Positions 1-8,837 are shown, counted from the stretch's first letter. The stretch: DNA of 39,187 bases from Bacteroidales bacterium UBA5429 (GCA_002427605.1 DIRT01000012.1:1-39187); one strand, 5' to 3'. Numbers and translations are program-made. Notes: generated by a model from the sequence alone, not told the origin.

Positions 1-197
1 AGCAAATAATTAAACGTTATAGTAGAGAAATAGATAAATACAATCAATTTTTTGGAGATACGGAGAAAATTAGAAAATTTGAACTGATTTCGGATGAATG
101 GTCACAACATACCGATTTATTAACACCAACATTGAAGGTTAAAAGGAAAAAGGTTGAACTTCAATATCAGGAGGTAATTCAAAAATTATTTCAATAG
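1..197 (+). CDS. Long-chain acyl-CoA synthetase, C-terminal fragment (partial at left edge)
   Basis: An open frame runs in from the left edge (first full codon at 3) and ends at TAG 195-197, giving about 64 residues. The fragment ends in a stretch containing LLTPTLKVKRK, the C-terminal signature of AMP-forming long-chain fatty acid-CoA ligases of the FAA1/FadD15 type, where the lysine-rich strand closes the mobile C-terminal domain over the acyl-adenylate. Such enzymes activate free fatty acids to acyl-CoA. That fits the etfBA/acyl-CoA dehydrogenase operon 1.1 kb downstream. The family call rests on this tail only, since the ATP-binding motifs lie outside the window. Confidence 0.72.
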   Translation, partial: QIIKRYSREIDKYNQFFGDTEKIRKFELISDEWSQHTDLLTPTLKVKRKKVELQYQEVIQKLFQ

Positions 198-223
198 AGA
201 GGCTCTAATATCTGAAAATATTA

Positions 224-231
224 TATTTTTG
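224..231 (+). promoter_or_regulatory. Bacteroidetes -7 promoter element for the LytTR gene
   Basis: TATTTTTG matches the TAnnTTTG -7 consensus of the Bacteroidetes primary sigma factor and is followed by CA. Transcription should start a few bases downstream, before the small ORF at 254 and the LytTR gene at 339. Confidence 0.6.
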
Positions 232-253
232 CAGACGTTTTTAGGAAAAGAAT

Positions 254-331
254 ATGAGTTTTTTGCAAATCCCTTCTTTTAAAAGAGCTGTTCTTGGAAA
301 TGTTGAATGCCTCCTTTTAGGTGTTAAATGA
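254..331 (+). CDS. Possible 25-codon leader ORF upstream of the LytTR gene
   Basis: An ATG at 254, preceded by the purine-rich AGGAAAAG, opens a 25-codon frame (begins MSFLQIPSFK, ends LLLGVK) that stops at TGA 329-331. It lies between the promoter at 224-231 and the ATG of the LytTR gene at 339, only seven bases before that start. Its position suggests a leader peptide or translational coupling with the regulator. I do not recognise the peptide, and a frame this short could occur by chance. It is in a different frame from the downstream gene, so it is not simply an N-terminal extension. Confidence 0.3.
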   Translation: MSFLQIPSFKRAVLGNVECLLLGVK

Positions 332-338
332 TCATTCT

Positions 339-1217
339 ATGAAAAAAAAGATACCGGAGTTTTCGTACTCTTTAATCTATAATATTTATTTTTTATTAGC
401 AACGTTGGGATTTGCACTTTTTTTTGTTGCCTTTTATTCTCCATTTGGGTTTACAATTTGGTATGTTGAGGGAAGTAAAATAGCAAACTTTGCGTTTGCC
501 TCCATAGTTCTTTTTTCAGCTTTCGGATTTGTTTTTTTCCTCCGGGTGATTCTTCATTTTGTTTCAAAGAAAATAAAACTTAATTATTTACAATATATCC
601 TTTGGATTATTGCAGAATTGCTTCTTTTTGTTTTTTTATACTCATTATATACGCGTTATGTTCTCCATGACCAACGCTCCTTTTACGATATATTTGTAAG
701 AAGCTTCTTTTATACTTTTATGATCCTATTGATACCTTATTCATTTTCATTTCTTTATTTGAATCTCCTTGAGAAATCAAAACAGTTGACACAATTGAAA
801 AATAGAAGCAGATCGAAGAAGGGTTTTATGAGTTTACAACAATCCTGGAGTCAAATAGCGGGCGACCTGATTAATTTTTATGATGAAAACGATGTTTTGC
901 GCTTATCAATAAAGCTTTTTAATCTATATTATGTAGAGTCTGACCTGAATTATGTGACGGTTTACTATACTCAAAATGATGATCTGAAGAGTTTTACACT
1001 TAGATCTTCATTATCTAAAATAGAAAATGATTATCCTTCATCTTCATTAATTAGGTCTCATCGTTCCTTTTTAATCAATTTTGATAAAGTAAAGTCATTC
1101 CAAAAAGAAAAAGAGGGTGGTGTGATAGAATTAGACCATCCAGATATACCTTCTATCCCTGTGTCTAAGACTTATATTGATGTTTTACTCGAAAGGTTTA
1201 AGTCGGTCCATAGCTAA
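339..1217 (+). CDS. Membrane-anchored LytTR-domain DNA-binding regulator
   Basis: This 292-residue protein has about four hydrophobic segments in residues 10-150, then a short basic linker and a C-terminal LytTR domain at roughly 185-285. LytTR hallmarks are visible: YVESDLNYVTVYY, a central RSSLSKIE and RSHRSFLINFDKV. LytTR domains bind DNA through a beta-rich fold and usually act as transcription regulators. There is no receiver domain, so the membrane part probably senses or anchors, as in other TM-LytTR proteins of this phylum. A GTG at 321 would add six residues, but ATG 339 is preferred because the N-terminus then begins MKKKIPEF. The gene is flanked by fatty-acid genes; its target is unknown. 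Confidence 0.82.
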   Translation: MKKKIPEFSYSLIYNIYFLLATLGFALFFVAFYSPFGFTIWYVEGSKIANFAFASIVLFSAFGFVFFLRVILHFVSKKIKLNYLQYILWIIAELLLFVFLYSLYTRYVLHDQRSFYDIFVRSFFYTFMILLIPYSFSFLYLNLLEKSKQLTQLKNRSRSKKGFMSLQQSWSQIAGDLINFYDENDVLRLSIKLFNLYYVESDLNYVTVYYTQNDDLKSFTLRSSLSKIENDYPSSSLIRSHRSFLINFDKVKSFQKEKEGGVIELDHPDIPSIPVSKTYIDVLLERFKSVHS

Positions 1218-1283
1218 TTTGTTGAAAAAAAATATTTTTAAAAAAGAATTTTATAGAATTTAACTTTTATTAAGAATTTTTTG

Positions 1284-1291
1284 TATTTTTG
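1284..1291 (+). promoter_or_regulatory. -7 promoter element for the etfB-etfA-acyl-CoA dehydrogenase operon
   Basis: TATTTTTG followed by CAGG matches TAnnTTTG and lies 26 bases before the etfB ATG. It shows the operon has its own promoter separate from the upstream LytTR gene. Confidence 0.65.
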
Positions 1292-1317
1292 CAGGTCAAA
1301 TTTTTAATAGAAGTTAA

Positions 1318-2190
1318 ATGGAAAAAATTAAAATTCTTGTATTAGCAAAACAAGTTCCTGACACAAGGAATGTTGGGAAAGATGCAATGAAAGATGATGG
1401 GACTGTTAATCGTGGGGCGTTGCCTGCAATATATAATCCCGATGATTTGAATGCACTTGAAATGGCTTTAGAAGCCAAAGATCGTCTCGGAAATGCAGAA
1501 GTGTATGTACTGACTATGGGGCCAACTCGTGCAGCAGAAATTATCAGAGAGTCAATCTATCGTGGAGCAGATGAAGGTTATCTTTTGACAGATAGAAAGT
1601 TTGCCGGCTCAGACACATTGGCTACCTCTTATGCAATTTCACAAGCTGTTAGAAAAATAGATCCTGATTTAATTTTTTGTGGATTACAGGCAATTGATGG
1701 CGATACTGCACAGGTAGGACCTCAAACTGCGGAAAAAGTTGATTTTCAACAAGTTACTTATGTTGAAAAGTTAGTGGAAATTTCACCTAATCAAATTACA
1801 CTGAAAAGAAGATTGGAAAGAGGTGTTGAAACAGTGGTTGCGCCAATTCCGGCATTAATTACTGTTCATGGTTCTGCCAATCCTTGTCGTGCCAGAAATG
1901 TGAAAAGAGTAATGCAGTATAAACATGCCAGAACTTTGACCGAACTAAAAGAAGAAAATAGGGAGAATTCAGAACTCTTTAAAGATCGCCCTTATTTGAA
2001 AATCGAAGAGTGGAGTGTAGATACTATCCAGGCAGATGATACTCACTTGGGATTAAGCGGTTCTCCTACTAAAGTGAAAACCATTGATAATGTGGTATTG
2101 GCTCAAAAGGAAAATGTAGTATTAACTTCTTCAGATGCTGATGTTGAAGAGCTTATGGTCGATCTTTTGAAATCAAGAGTCATCGGATAA
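1318..2190 (+). CDS. etfB: Electron transfer flavoprotein, beta subunit
   Basis: A 290-residue FixA/EtfB-type protein. The N-terminus carries LAKQVPDT and NPDDLNALEMALE, and residues around 95-130 hold FAGSDTLATSYA and the GLQAIDGDTAQVGPQ stretch typical of the nucleotide-binding fold of EtfB. It pairs with EtfA (next gene, 64 bases downstream) and takes electrons from acyl-CoA dehydrogenases. In anaerobes such pairs pass electrons to quinone, or bifurcate them between NAD and ferredoxin; the sequence alone does not tell me which. It is the first gene of a three-gene operon. Confidence 0.93.
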   Translation: MEKIKILVLAKQVPDTRNVGKDAMKDDGTVNRGALPAIYNPDDLNALEMALEAKDRLGNAEVYVLTMGPTRAAEIIRESIYRGADEGYLLTDRKFAGSDTLATSYAISQAVRKIDPDLIFCGLQAIDGDTAQVGPQTAEKVDFQQVTYVEKLVEISPNQITLKRRLERGVETVVAPIPALITVHGSANPCRARNVKRVMQYKHARTLTELKEENRENSELFKDRPYLKIEEWSVDTIQADDTHLGLSGSPTKVKTIDNVVLAQKENVVLTSSDADVEELMVDLLKSRVIG

Positions 2191-2254
2191 ATACATACAA
2201 TGATCAATCATTTGATCACATAATTAAATAAAAAAATATTAAGATAAATAGTAT

Positions 2255-3277
2255 ATGAAAAACGTATTTGTATATTGTGAAGTTACTGAGGAAAAAAGAA
2301 TTGCAGAAGTTTCCTTGGAACTCCTATCAAAGGGTAGAAAACTAGCTGAAACTTTAGGTGTAAAGTTAGAGGCTGTTGTTTTAACTGACCAAGCCGGTGA
2401 CACTTTGGATACCATTCAAGAGTTTGGTGTTGATGTTATTCACCTGGCTGAAAGTAAAGAACTATTCCCATATAGAACATTGCCCCATTTTAGAGTAGTA
2501 CATACTATCTTTGAAAAAGAACAACCTGAAATAGCTCTTTTTGGAGCAACATCAGTGGGTAGAGACTTAGCACCCAGAATTGCATCGGCATTGCGTTGCG
2601 GATTAACAGCTGACTGTACCTCCTTAGAGATTGGAGATCATGTTGACAACAAAACAGGAAAAGAGTACAAGAATATGTTGTACCAAATCAGACCTGCTTT
2701 TGGTGGTAATATTATTGCGACCATTGTTAATCCTGAAACTCGTCCACAAATGGCGACCGTAAGGGAAGGTGTGATGAAACTGGAAAAAGCTGATAAAAAG
2801 AAAATAGCTGAAATTAAAAACTATAAAGTTGAAGAGATATTAAAACCGGAAGATTTGGTAATTTCAATCATTGAACGCCACATTGAACCTCAAAAAGTGA
2901 ACTTGAAAGGTGCCGGTATTATTGTTTCCGGTGGTTATGGAGTAGGCTCCAAAGAAAACTTTAAGCTGCTTTATGACCTTGCTGCTGTGTTAGGTGGTGA
3001 AGTGGCAGCAACACGTGCTGCTGTGGATGCAGGATATGCAGAGCATGAAAGACAAGTAGGACAAACAGGAGTAACTGTTAGACCCAAATTGTACATTGCT
3101 TGTGGTATCTCCGGAGCTGTTCAACACCGCGCAGGAATGGACCAATCAGCAAAGATTATTTCTATCAATACTGACCCTAATGCACCCATTAATGCGATCG
3201 CTGATTATGCTGTAACCGGTGATTTAATGGAAGTGTTACCTAAAATGATTGCATATTACAAAAAATATTCAAAATAG
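2255..3277 (+). CDS. etfA: Electron transfer flavoprotein, alpha subunit
   Basis: A 340-residue FixB/EtfA-type protein. The C-terminal FAD domain is clear: SGGYGVGSKENF, then RAAVDAGY, RQVGQTGVTVRP, CGISGAVQH, and the closing INTDPNAPI and ADYAVTGDL. These residues bind FAD and are diagnostic for EtfA. It forms the heterodimer with EtfB and hands electrons from the acyl-CoA dehydrogenase encoded six bases downstream. The 64-base gap from etfB contains overlapping palindromes (around 2203-2218) that could affect mRNA stability between the two cistrons. Confidence 0.95.
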   Translation: MKNVFVYCEVTEEKRIAEVSLELLSKGRKLAETLGVKLEAVVLTDQAGDTLDTIQEFGVDVIHLAESKELFPYRTLPHFRVVHTIFEKEQPEIALFGATSVGRDLAPRIASALRCGLTADCTSLEIGDHVDNKTGKEYKNMLYQIRPAFGGNIIATIVNPETRPQMATVREGVMKLEKADKKKIAEIKNYKVEEILKPEDLVISIIERHIEPQKVNLKGAGIIVSGGYGVGSKENFKLLYDLAAVLGGEVAATRAAVDAGYAEHERQVGQTGVTVRPKLYIACGISGAVQHRAGMDQSAKIISINTDPNAPINAIADYAVTGDLMEVLPKMIAYYKKYSK

Positions 3278-3283
3278 ATTATT

Positions 3284-5002
3284 ATGGCAAATTTTTATAC
3301 CGATAACGAAAATTTAAAATTACAACTCGACCATCCATTGATGGAAAGAATTGTAAAAATGAAAGAGGAAGATTACTCTTTCGCGAAAACTGAACCGATT
3401 GCACCGTTTAACTTTGAGGATGCAATGGATACTTACGACAAAATTTTGGAAGTAGTAGGCGATATTTGTGGCGAAGTGATTGGACCTAATGCTGAAAGCG
3501 TTGACTTGGAAGGAGCCAGAGTGGAGAATGGAAGAGTGGTTTATGCTAAAGGAACTCAGGAAAACCTCAAAGCGTTGACAGATGCCAAATTGTTTGGAAT
3601 GTCACTGCCTTACAAATATGGTGGCTTGAACATGTCAATGGTACCTTATGTGATGTCTGCTGAATTAGTATCCCGTGCTGATGGTGGCTTTGCTAATATC
3701 TGGGGACTACAGGATTGCGCTGAAACAATTAAAGAGTTTGCTTCCGAGGAGATTAAAGATGAATTTTTACCTCGGATTAATCAGGGAGCTACTTGTTCTA
3801 TGGATTTGACTGAACCCGATGCCGGTTCTGACCTTCAGGCTGTGCAATTGAAAGCAACCTGGGATGAACCTAATCAAGTTTGGAGATTGAATGGTGTGAA
3901 GAGATTTATTACCAACGGAGATGCCGATATTAAATTGGTTTTGGCACGTTCTGAAGAAGGAACAAGAGATGGTAGGGGGTTATCCTACTTTGTGTATGAT
4001 AAAGTGGATCAAGGTGTTACTGTCAGACGTGTTGAAAACAAAATGGGAATCAAAGGATCTCCTACTTGTGAGTTGGTTTTCAAAGATGCTCCTGCAAAAT
4101 TAGTGGGAAGTAGAAGATTAGGCTTAATCAAGTACGTGATGTCATTGATGAACGGTGCTCGTTTGGGTGTTGGTGCTCAGTCAGTAGGTATTTCTGAAGC
4201 TGCATACAGAGAAGCATACAAATATGCAACAGAAAGAGAACAGTTTGAAAAGTCTATTATCCATTTCCCTGCTGTGTACGAGTTGATCCAAAATATGAAA
4301 GCGAAAATTGACGCTTCTCGTTCTATTTTATACGAAACTGCTCGTGCAGTAGATATGTACAAATTGATCGAAGAAATTGGTAAAACCAGAACGCTGACTC
4401 CCGAAGAGAGAGCGGAAATGAAGCACTACAATAGAATTGCTGATGCATTGACTCCTATGTTGAAATTGTTCTCCAGTGAGTATTGTAATCAAGTGTGTTA
4501 TGATGCCATTCAAGTTCACGGTGGAACCGGTTTTATGAAGGATTTCCCTGTAGAAAGAATGTATCGTGATGCCAGAATTACTTCAATCTATGAAGGAACA
4601 TCTCAACTTCAAGTGGTTGCCGCTATTGCTGCTGTGATCAAAAATACCTATACAGAAATGATTGCTGAATATGCAGCTCAACCTGTTACTCCTGAGTTTG
4701 AATCACTAAAAGCTGATTTAGTGAGAATGGCTGAAGAGTATGAAGAGGCTCGAAAAATAGTTACTGCTTTGGAATGTAATGAAGCTCTTGATTTTCTGGC
4801 AAGAAGACTGGTTGAGATGGCAGGGCACGTTGTGATGACCTACATTTTGATGCTGGATGCGATCAGAGCGGGTGAAAAAGCTCCTGATTTGAAACGTTCT
4901 ACTTTTACTTTCCACAAAATGGTAAAAGCAATCCATCAAGCACACCTCTCTTATATTAAAGATTTTAAAGTGGAAGACTTAGACGCGTACAGACAGATCT
5001 AA
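3284..5002 (+). CDS. Acyl-CoA dehydrogenase (FAD flavoenzyme, extended C-terminus)
   Basis: A 572-residue acyl-CoA dehydrogenase that introduces the alpha-beta double bond in acyl-CoA and passes electrons to EtfAB. Visible features: the FAD signature MDLTEPDAGSDL at 173-184, the central RLGVGAQSVGISEAA, VHGGTGFMKDFPVERMYRDAR, and IYEGTSQLQ, whose Glu437 sits at the catalytic-base position of short-chain enzymes. The C-terminal extension of about 120 residues makes it longer than the usual 380-residue enzymes, but this length is common in Bacteroidetes homologues. It starts six bases after etfA and the operon ends at a terminator. Chain length and direction (oxidation or reduction, as in butyrate formation) cannot be read from the sequence. 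Confidence 0.92.
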   Translation: MANFYTDNENLKLQLDHPLMERIVKMKEEDYSFAKTEPIAPFNFEDAMDTYDKILEVVGDICGEVIGPNAESVDLEGARVENGRVVYAKGTQENLKALTDAKLFGMSLPYKYGGLNMSMVPYVMSAELVSRADGGFANIWGLQDCAETIKEFASEEIKDEFLPRINQGATCSMDLTEPDAGSDLQAVQLKATWDEPNQVWRLNGVKRFITNGDADIKLVLARSEEGTRDGRGLSYFVYDKVDQGVTVRRVENKMGIKGSPTCELVFKDAPAKLVGSRRLGLIKYVMSLMNGARLGVGAQSVGISEAAYREAYKYATEREQFEKSIIHFPAVYELIQNMKAKIDASRSILYETARAVDMYKLIEEIGKTRTLTPEERAEMKHYNRIADALTPMLKLFSSEYCNQVCYDAIQVHGGTGFMKDFPVERMYRDARITSIYEGTSQLQVVAAIAAVIKNTYTEMIAEYAAQPVTPEFESLKADLVRMAEEYEEARKIVTALECNEALDFLARRLVEMAGHVVMTYILMLDAIRAGEKAPDLKRSTFTFHKMVKAIHQAHLSYIKDFKVEDLDAYRQI

Positions 5003-5028
5003 TTCTAATCCTCATTCAATAGAAAATT

Positions 5029-5060
5029 AAGCTATCCGGTTGGGTAGCTTATTTTTTTTA
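5029..5060 (+). terminator. Rho-independent terminator of the etf operon
   Basis: A 9-bp stem (AAGCTATCC at 5029-5037 with GGGTAGCTT at 5042-5050, one G-U pair), a GGTT loop and a run of eight T. It sits 26 bases after the dehydrogenase stop codon, and just past the 3' end of the minus-strand gene at 5067. Confidence 0.88.
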
Positions 5061-5066
5061 ATATCA

Positions 5067-5996
5067 CTACTGTAGATGATCTAAAATTAACTTTTCATTA
5101 ATTCCTCTGTAATTGACTATTTTTTTGACCGTTTTCCCCTCCATAAAGAGAATAGCTGGGAACTTGCGATCAATAGCCTTGATCACTAAAACAGGATTAG
5201 GATAGTATTGAATGGGATAGGAGTCAATTTGAGTCTCCTTTTGAAAAAAATCAACTGCTTTTGAATTACCTACTATGATGATTTTGAGTAAATTGTGATC
5301 CAATTGGTGTCGTTCAAAAATAGAGGCTAAACGTTGCATACTTAATTGACAATACTCACATGCGGGTATGAAAATAGCTACAATTTGATGACCCTCAAAA
5401 TCGCTAATTTCATCTAATGAAGAGTCTTGCAATACCAACTCTAAAGCTTCATTGTTAATCTGCGTTTTGGGGCGATATAGTGCATTATATAGGTTATCAG
5501 GAGATGAAACGATGAAAATGGTTGCAAAAGTTACGACTGATCCAATGCTTGTAATCAATCCTTTACGTTTTATTGCCAACTCTTTTTGCTTATAAATGAA
5601 AAAAAGCAAAACGATTAAAATCAGGTTTTTGATAATCGATTCAACCGGACTGATCTCTACGAGAGATCCAAAACAGTGACAATTGCTGTCATTTCTAAAA
5701 ATAGCGGTGTAAATGAGAAAAAGGGTAAACCCTATCATCGTTATAAGTGTCAAATACCAGACTTTACAGTAATATAGCCGGCTGATGAGCAGCAGTCCTA
5801 GAAGAAGTTCAAATGCAATCAATACCCTGGATAGAAAACTGCCCCAAGTGAAATTAAAAATCCCAAATGAGTAAATATAGAGGTCAAACTGATCTATAGA
5901 AATCAATTTCAGTATGGCAGAAACGATAAAAGTGATTCCAATAAGCCACCGTAAAAGGCTTTTTATTCCGTTTATTCTTCTTGTTCCTGTTTCCAA
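5067..5996 (-). CDS. DoxX/MauE-like membrane protein fused to a thioredoxin-like domain
   Basis: A 309-residue protein with about four membrane segments in residues 10-150. A cysteine pair with the MauE/DoxX-like signature NCHCFG lies after the third segment, followed by a soluble C-terminal domain with CEYC around residue 210. The layout (membrane redox module plus thioredoxin-like domain) suggests transfer of reducing or oxidising equivalents across the membrane to periplasmic thiols; substrate unknown. There is no ATG near the start, so a TTG at 5994-5996 is used; the next in-frame methionine would remove the first membrane segments. It follows argS by 43 bases on the same strand and is likely co-transcribed with mazG-argS. 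Confidence 0.68.
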   Translation of the reverse strand: METGTRRINGIKSLLRWLIGITFIVSAILKLISIDQFDLYIYSFGIFNFTWGSFLSRVLIAFELLLGLLLISRLYYCKVWYLTLITMIGFTLFLIYTAIFRNDSNCHCFGSLVEISPVESIIKNLILIVLLFFIYKQKELAIKRKGLITSIGSVVTFATIFIVSSPDNLYNALYRPKTQINNEALELVLQDSSLDEISDFEGHQIVAIFIPACEYCQLSMQRLASIFERHQLDHNLLKIIIVGNSKAVDFFQKETQIDSYPIQYYPNPVLVIKAIDRKFPAILFMEGKTVKKIVNYRGINEKLILDHLQ

Positions 5997-6039
5997 TTTA
6001 CAGATCTTTAATCGTTTAAAATTGATCTATAAGACCGAC

Positions 6040-7824
6040 TTACATCTGTTCCGGTACCTGAATGCCCAAAAGCCCCATTCCAGCTTGTATAGTAGAAGCA
6101 CAAAGTTTGGCAATTTGAAGTCTTAACACTCTGATTGCCGGGTCAGTTGCTTTAAAAATGGGACTCTCCTGATAAAAACGGTTAAACTCTTTCGAGAGCT
6201 CAAACAAGTAGTTGGCAACCAGGGCAGGGGAGAGCTGATGGGCAGCATTTTGAACCACACTCTCATACTCTTTGATAATTTTAATTAATCCTCTTTCTGC
6301 TTCCTCCAAAGGAGTATTTTTATCAATGTCCCGGCTTAGATCAATCTGTTCCTGAGCCGCTTTACGCAACAAAGATTTAATCCGGGCATGCGTATATTGA
6401 ATAAATGGACCGGTATTGCCGTTAAAATCGATCGATTCAGCGGGATTAAAGAGCATATTTTTCTTAGGATCCACTTTTAAAATAAAATATTTCAAAGCCC
6501 CAATTCCAATCATCTCATAGAGTCCCTCTTTTTGATCCTCATCAAGATTGTTTTTGCCCAATTCTTCCGTACTTCGCTTTGCCTCCTGATGCATCTCTTC
6601 CATTAAATCGTCAGCATCCACAACAGTTCCTTCCCGAGATTTCATCTTTCCTTCAGGAAGCTCTACCATCCCGTAAGAAAGGTGATAAATGGTTTCTCCC
6701 CAACTCTGTTTTAGTTTATTTGTAGCGATCAGTTTTAGTACATCAAAATGGTAATTCTGCTCATTTCCAACAACATAGATCATCCTATTGGGGTGAAAAT
6801 CGTCATATCGAAGTTGTGCCGTTCCCAAATCCTGAGTCATATAAACAGAGGTGCCATCAGCACGCAACAGCAACTTCTCATCCAATCCTTCTTCCGTTAA
6901 ATCAGCCCAAACCGAACCATCCTCTTTGCGATAAAACACGCCATCAGCAACTCCCTTTTCTACCATTTCTTTCCCTAACAAGTAGGTGTCCGATTCATAG
7001 TAAGTTTTTTCAAACTCTATTCCCATCCTTGTGTAAGTTGCCTCAAACCCGTCATAAACCCATTGATTCATTTTTTTCCAAAGCGCGCGTACTTCAGGAT
7101 CTCCCTCTTCCCATTTTTTTAGCATTTTTTGAGATTGAATTAAAAGGGGGGCACATTTCATCGCGTCTTCTTCCGTTACACCGCGCTGCATCTGTTCTGC
7201 TACCTCTCTCTTCAATTGCTGATCAAACTCAACGTAGTAGTCACCAACAAAGTGATCCCCTTTGATGCCGGTACTTTCTGGAGTACTGTTGTTGCCGAAT
7301 TTTTCCCATGCCAGCATCGATTTGCAGATATGTATTCCTCTGTCGTTCACCAGGTTAACACGATATACTTTCTTTCCGACAGCAGAGAGAATATTGGCAG
7401 TTGCCGCACCCAATAAGTTGTTCCGAACATGTCCTAAGTGAAGGGGCTTATTGGTGTTGGGTGAAGAGTATTCAATTACAACTGCCTCATTATCAGTAGG
7501 AAAGCTAAGAGATACTCCATCCTTGTTTTTTTCTTCTAAAAATTGAAACCAGTAGGCGTTTTGTAATGTGATATTGAGAAATCCCTGAACAACATTGTAT
7601 TCAGACACCATTTCGGGAATCCTTTCCATCAACTGTTTGCCGATTTCATCCGCTAAAACGGGAGGTGCTTTTCTAAGCGTTTTGACAAAAGGAAACACAA
7701 CAAAAGTGTAATCTCCTGCAAACTCTTTTTTCGTTTTTTGCAAAGTCAAATCTGCCGGATCAGGTTGAATCTGGTATTCTTCTTCAAAGATTTGTTGAAT
7801 TGTATCGATTAGTTTTTTGCTCAT
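6040..7824 (-). CDS. argS: Arginyl-tRNA synthetase
   Basis: A 594-residue class I synthetase that charges tRNA-Arg. Seen: an N-terminal additional domain (about 1-110), the HIGH motif as HLGH at 129-132 within SPNTNKPLHLGHVRNN, the KMSKS-equivalent MKSREGT at 394-400, and the DALR anticodon-binding domain at the C-terminus (GPFIQYTHARIKSLLRK to the end). Length and motif order are normal for bacterial ArgRS. It starts 21 bases after mazG, so both probably share the promoter before mazG. Confidence 0.97.
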   Translation of the reverse strand: MSKKLIDTIQQIFEEEYQIQPDPADLTLQKTKKEFAGDYTFVVFPFVKTLRKAPPVLADEIGKQLMERIPEMVSEYNVVQGFLNITLQNAYWFQFLEEKNKDGVSLSFPTDNEAVVIEYSSPNTNKPLHLGHVRNNLLGAATANILSAVGKKVYRVNLVNDRGIHICKSMLAWEKFGNNSTPESTGIKGDHFVGDYYVEFDQQLKREVAEQMQRGVTEEDAMKCAPLLIQSQKMLKKWEEGDPEVRALWKKMNQWVYDGFEATYTRMGIEFEKTYYESDTYLLGKEMVEKGVADGVFYRKEDGSVWADLTEEGLDEKLLLRADGTSVYMTQDLGTAQLRYDDFHPNRMIYVVGNEQNYHFDVLKLIATNKLKQSWGETIYHLSYGMVELPEGKMKSREGTVVDADDLMEEMHQEAKRSTEELGKNNLDEDQKEGLYEMIGIGALKYFILKVDPKKNMLFNPAESIDFNGNTGPFIQYTHARIKSLLRKAAQEQIDLSRDIDKNTPLEEAERGLIKIIKEYESVVQNAAHQLSPALVANYLFELSKEFNRFYQESPIFKATDPAIRVLRLQIAKLCASTIQAGMGLLGIQVPEQM

Positions 7825-7845
7825 AATTCTATTAAAAAAATGATG

Positions 7846-8613
7846 TTATAGATGTTTGGCTTCCTGCCAGTAGATTTCCATTTCCTCTAAATCCATATCG
7901 GTGATACTTTTACCCAGTTCTTGGGCTCTTTTTTCGATATGTTGAAAACGTTGAATAAATCGGCGATTGGTTTTTTCTAAAGCATCCTCAGGATTAATGT
8001 TGATAAATCGGGCGTAATTGATTAGTGCAAAGAGCAGATCTCCAAACTCATCTTCAATCCGATCGCTTTGGTTTTGAACCTCTTCCATTAATTCAGCGTA
8101 CTCTTCGTGCACTTTATCCAGAACCTGTTCGGTATGATCCCAATCGAAACCGACGCCGGCAGCTTTTTCCTGCATTCGGAACGCTTTTACCATGGCAGGC
8201 AAAGACTTAGGAACGCCACCCAATACGGAACGATTCCCTTTCTCCTGAAGTTTAATTTTCTCCCAATTCTCCTTCACTTCCGTCTCATTTTGCACGGCAA
8301 CATCTCCAAAAATATGCGGATGTCGTCTGACCAACTTCTCATTAATTCCATTCAAAACAGTCTCAATATCAAACAATTTCTTTTCTTCTCCAATTTTAGA
8401 ATAGAAAACCAGATGCAGCATCAGGTCGCCCAACTCTTTTCCAATCTCTTGATATTTTTGATCGATAATAGCATCCGAAAGTTCATAAGTCTCCTCAATC
8501 GTCAAGTAGCGCAAACTCTCAAAAGTCTGTTTGCTGTCCCACGGGCACTTCTCCCGCAACTCATCCATGATATCCAGTAGTTTCTTAAAAGCCAGTAAGC
8601 GAGGATCAATCAT
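7846..8613 (-). CDS. mazG: MazG nucleoside triphosphate pyrophosphohydrolase
   Basis: A 255-residue protein with two MazG repeats. The first contains CPWDSKQTFESL and the metal-binding EETYELSDAI ... KELGDLMLHL, the EExxE...ExxD signature. The second contains EEYAELMEEV ... EDEFGDLLFALINYAR. MazG hydrolyses (d)NTPs to the monophosphate and pyrophosphate, cleaning the nucleotide pool. It is the first gene of the mazG-argS-DoxX/thioredoxin set, with a promoter 32 bases upstream and the repeat island immediately beyond. Confidence 0.95.
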   Translation of the reverse strand: MIDPRLLAFKKLLDIMDELREKCPWDSKQTFESLRYLTIEETYELSDAIIDQKYQEIGKELGDLMLHLVFYSKIGEEKKLFDIETVLNGINEKLVRRHPHIFGDVAVQNETEVKENWEKIKLQEKGNRSVLGGVPKSLPAMVKAFRMQEKAAGVGFDWDHTEQVLDKVHEEYAELMEEVQNQSDRIEDEFGDLLFALINYARFININPEDALEKTNRRFIQRFQHIEKRAQELGKSITDMDLEEMEIYWQEAKHL

Positions 8614-8644
8614 TGCAGCCTATTTTTGTGATTAAAACAACCTG

Positions 8645-8652
8645 CAAAGATA
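8645..8652 (-). promoter_or_regulatory. -7 promoter element for mazG
   Basis: Read on the minus strand, TATCTTTG followed by CAGG matches TAnnTTTG. It lies just upstream of the mazG ATG and marks the gene-proximal edge of the repeat island. Confidence 0.65.
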
Positions 8653-8663
8653 TAAAAAATTTC

Positions 8664-8710
8664 GGATGGCGGATTTCGGATTTCGGAATGAAAAAAAGTC
8701 GAAAGTCGGA
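8664..8710. repeat. Heptanucleotide array, GGATTTC and AGTCGRA units
   Basis: Seven-base periodicity is visible: GGATGGC, GGATTTC, GGATTTC, GGAATGA in register from 8664, then after an A run AGTCGAA (8697-8703) and AGTCGGA (8704-8710). The reverse complement of the first unit (GAAATCC, GAAATCA) recurs at 9071-9084. It is not coding on either strand. It belongs to the 8614-9229 gene-less stretch. Confidence 0.6.
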
Positions 8711-8770
8711 ATGAATAAATTCGCTTTACTTTTAATTTCTTACTCATTATTATCTATTTGTATTATTTGG

Positions 8771-8832
8771 AAATAAAAAAAAACAGGGGGCAGGAAAACC
8801 TTCACCCTTAGGATAGATCATTTCCCCACTCG
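8771..8832 (-). repeat. Dispersed ~60-bp intergenic element, copy 1 (divergent)
   Basis: On the minus strand it starts GAGTGGGGAAATG, has a variable middle, and ends CTGCCCCC followed by an A/T-rich tail. The ends match copies at 9089, 27465, 30617 and 38855; the middle is its own. It is inverted relative to copy 2, 257 bases away. Confidence 0.6.
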
Positions 8833-8837
8833 GCAAA

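Noticed and set aside
6816..7416. Long plus-strand frames (149 and 66 codons) opposite argS
   Set aside because: They are antisense to the conserved argS coding sequence, proline/serine-rich in a way expected from reverse-reading, with no promoter or start signal.
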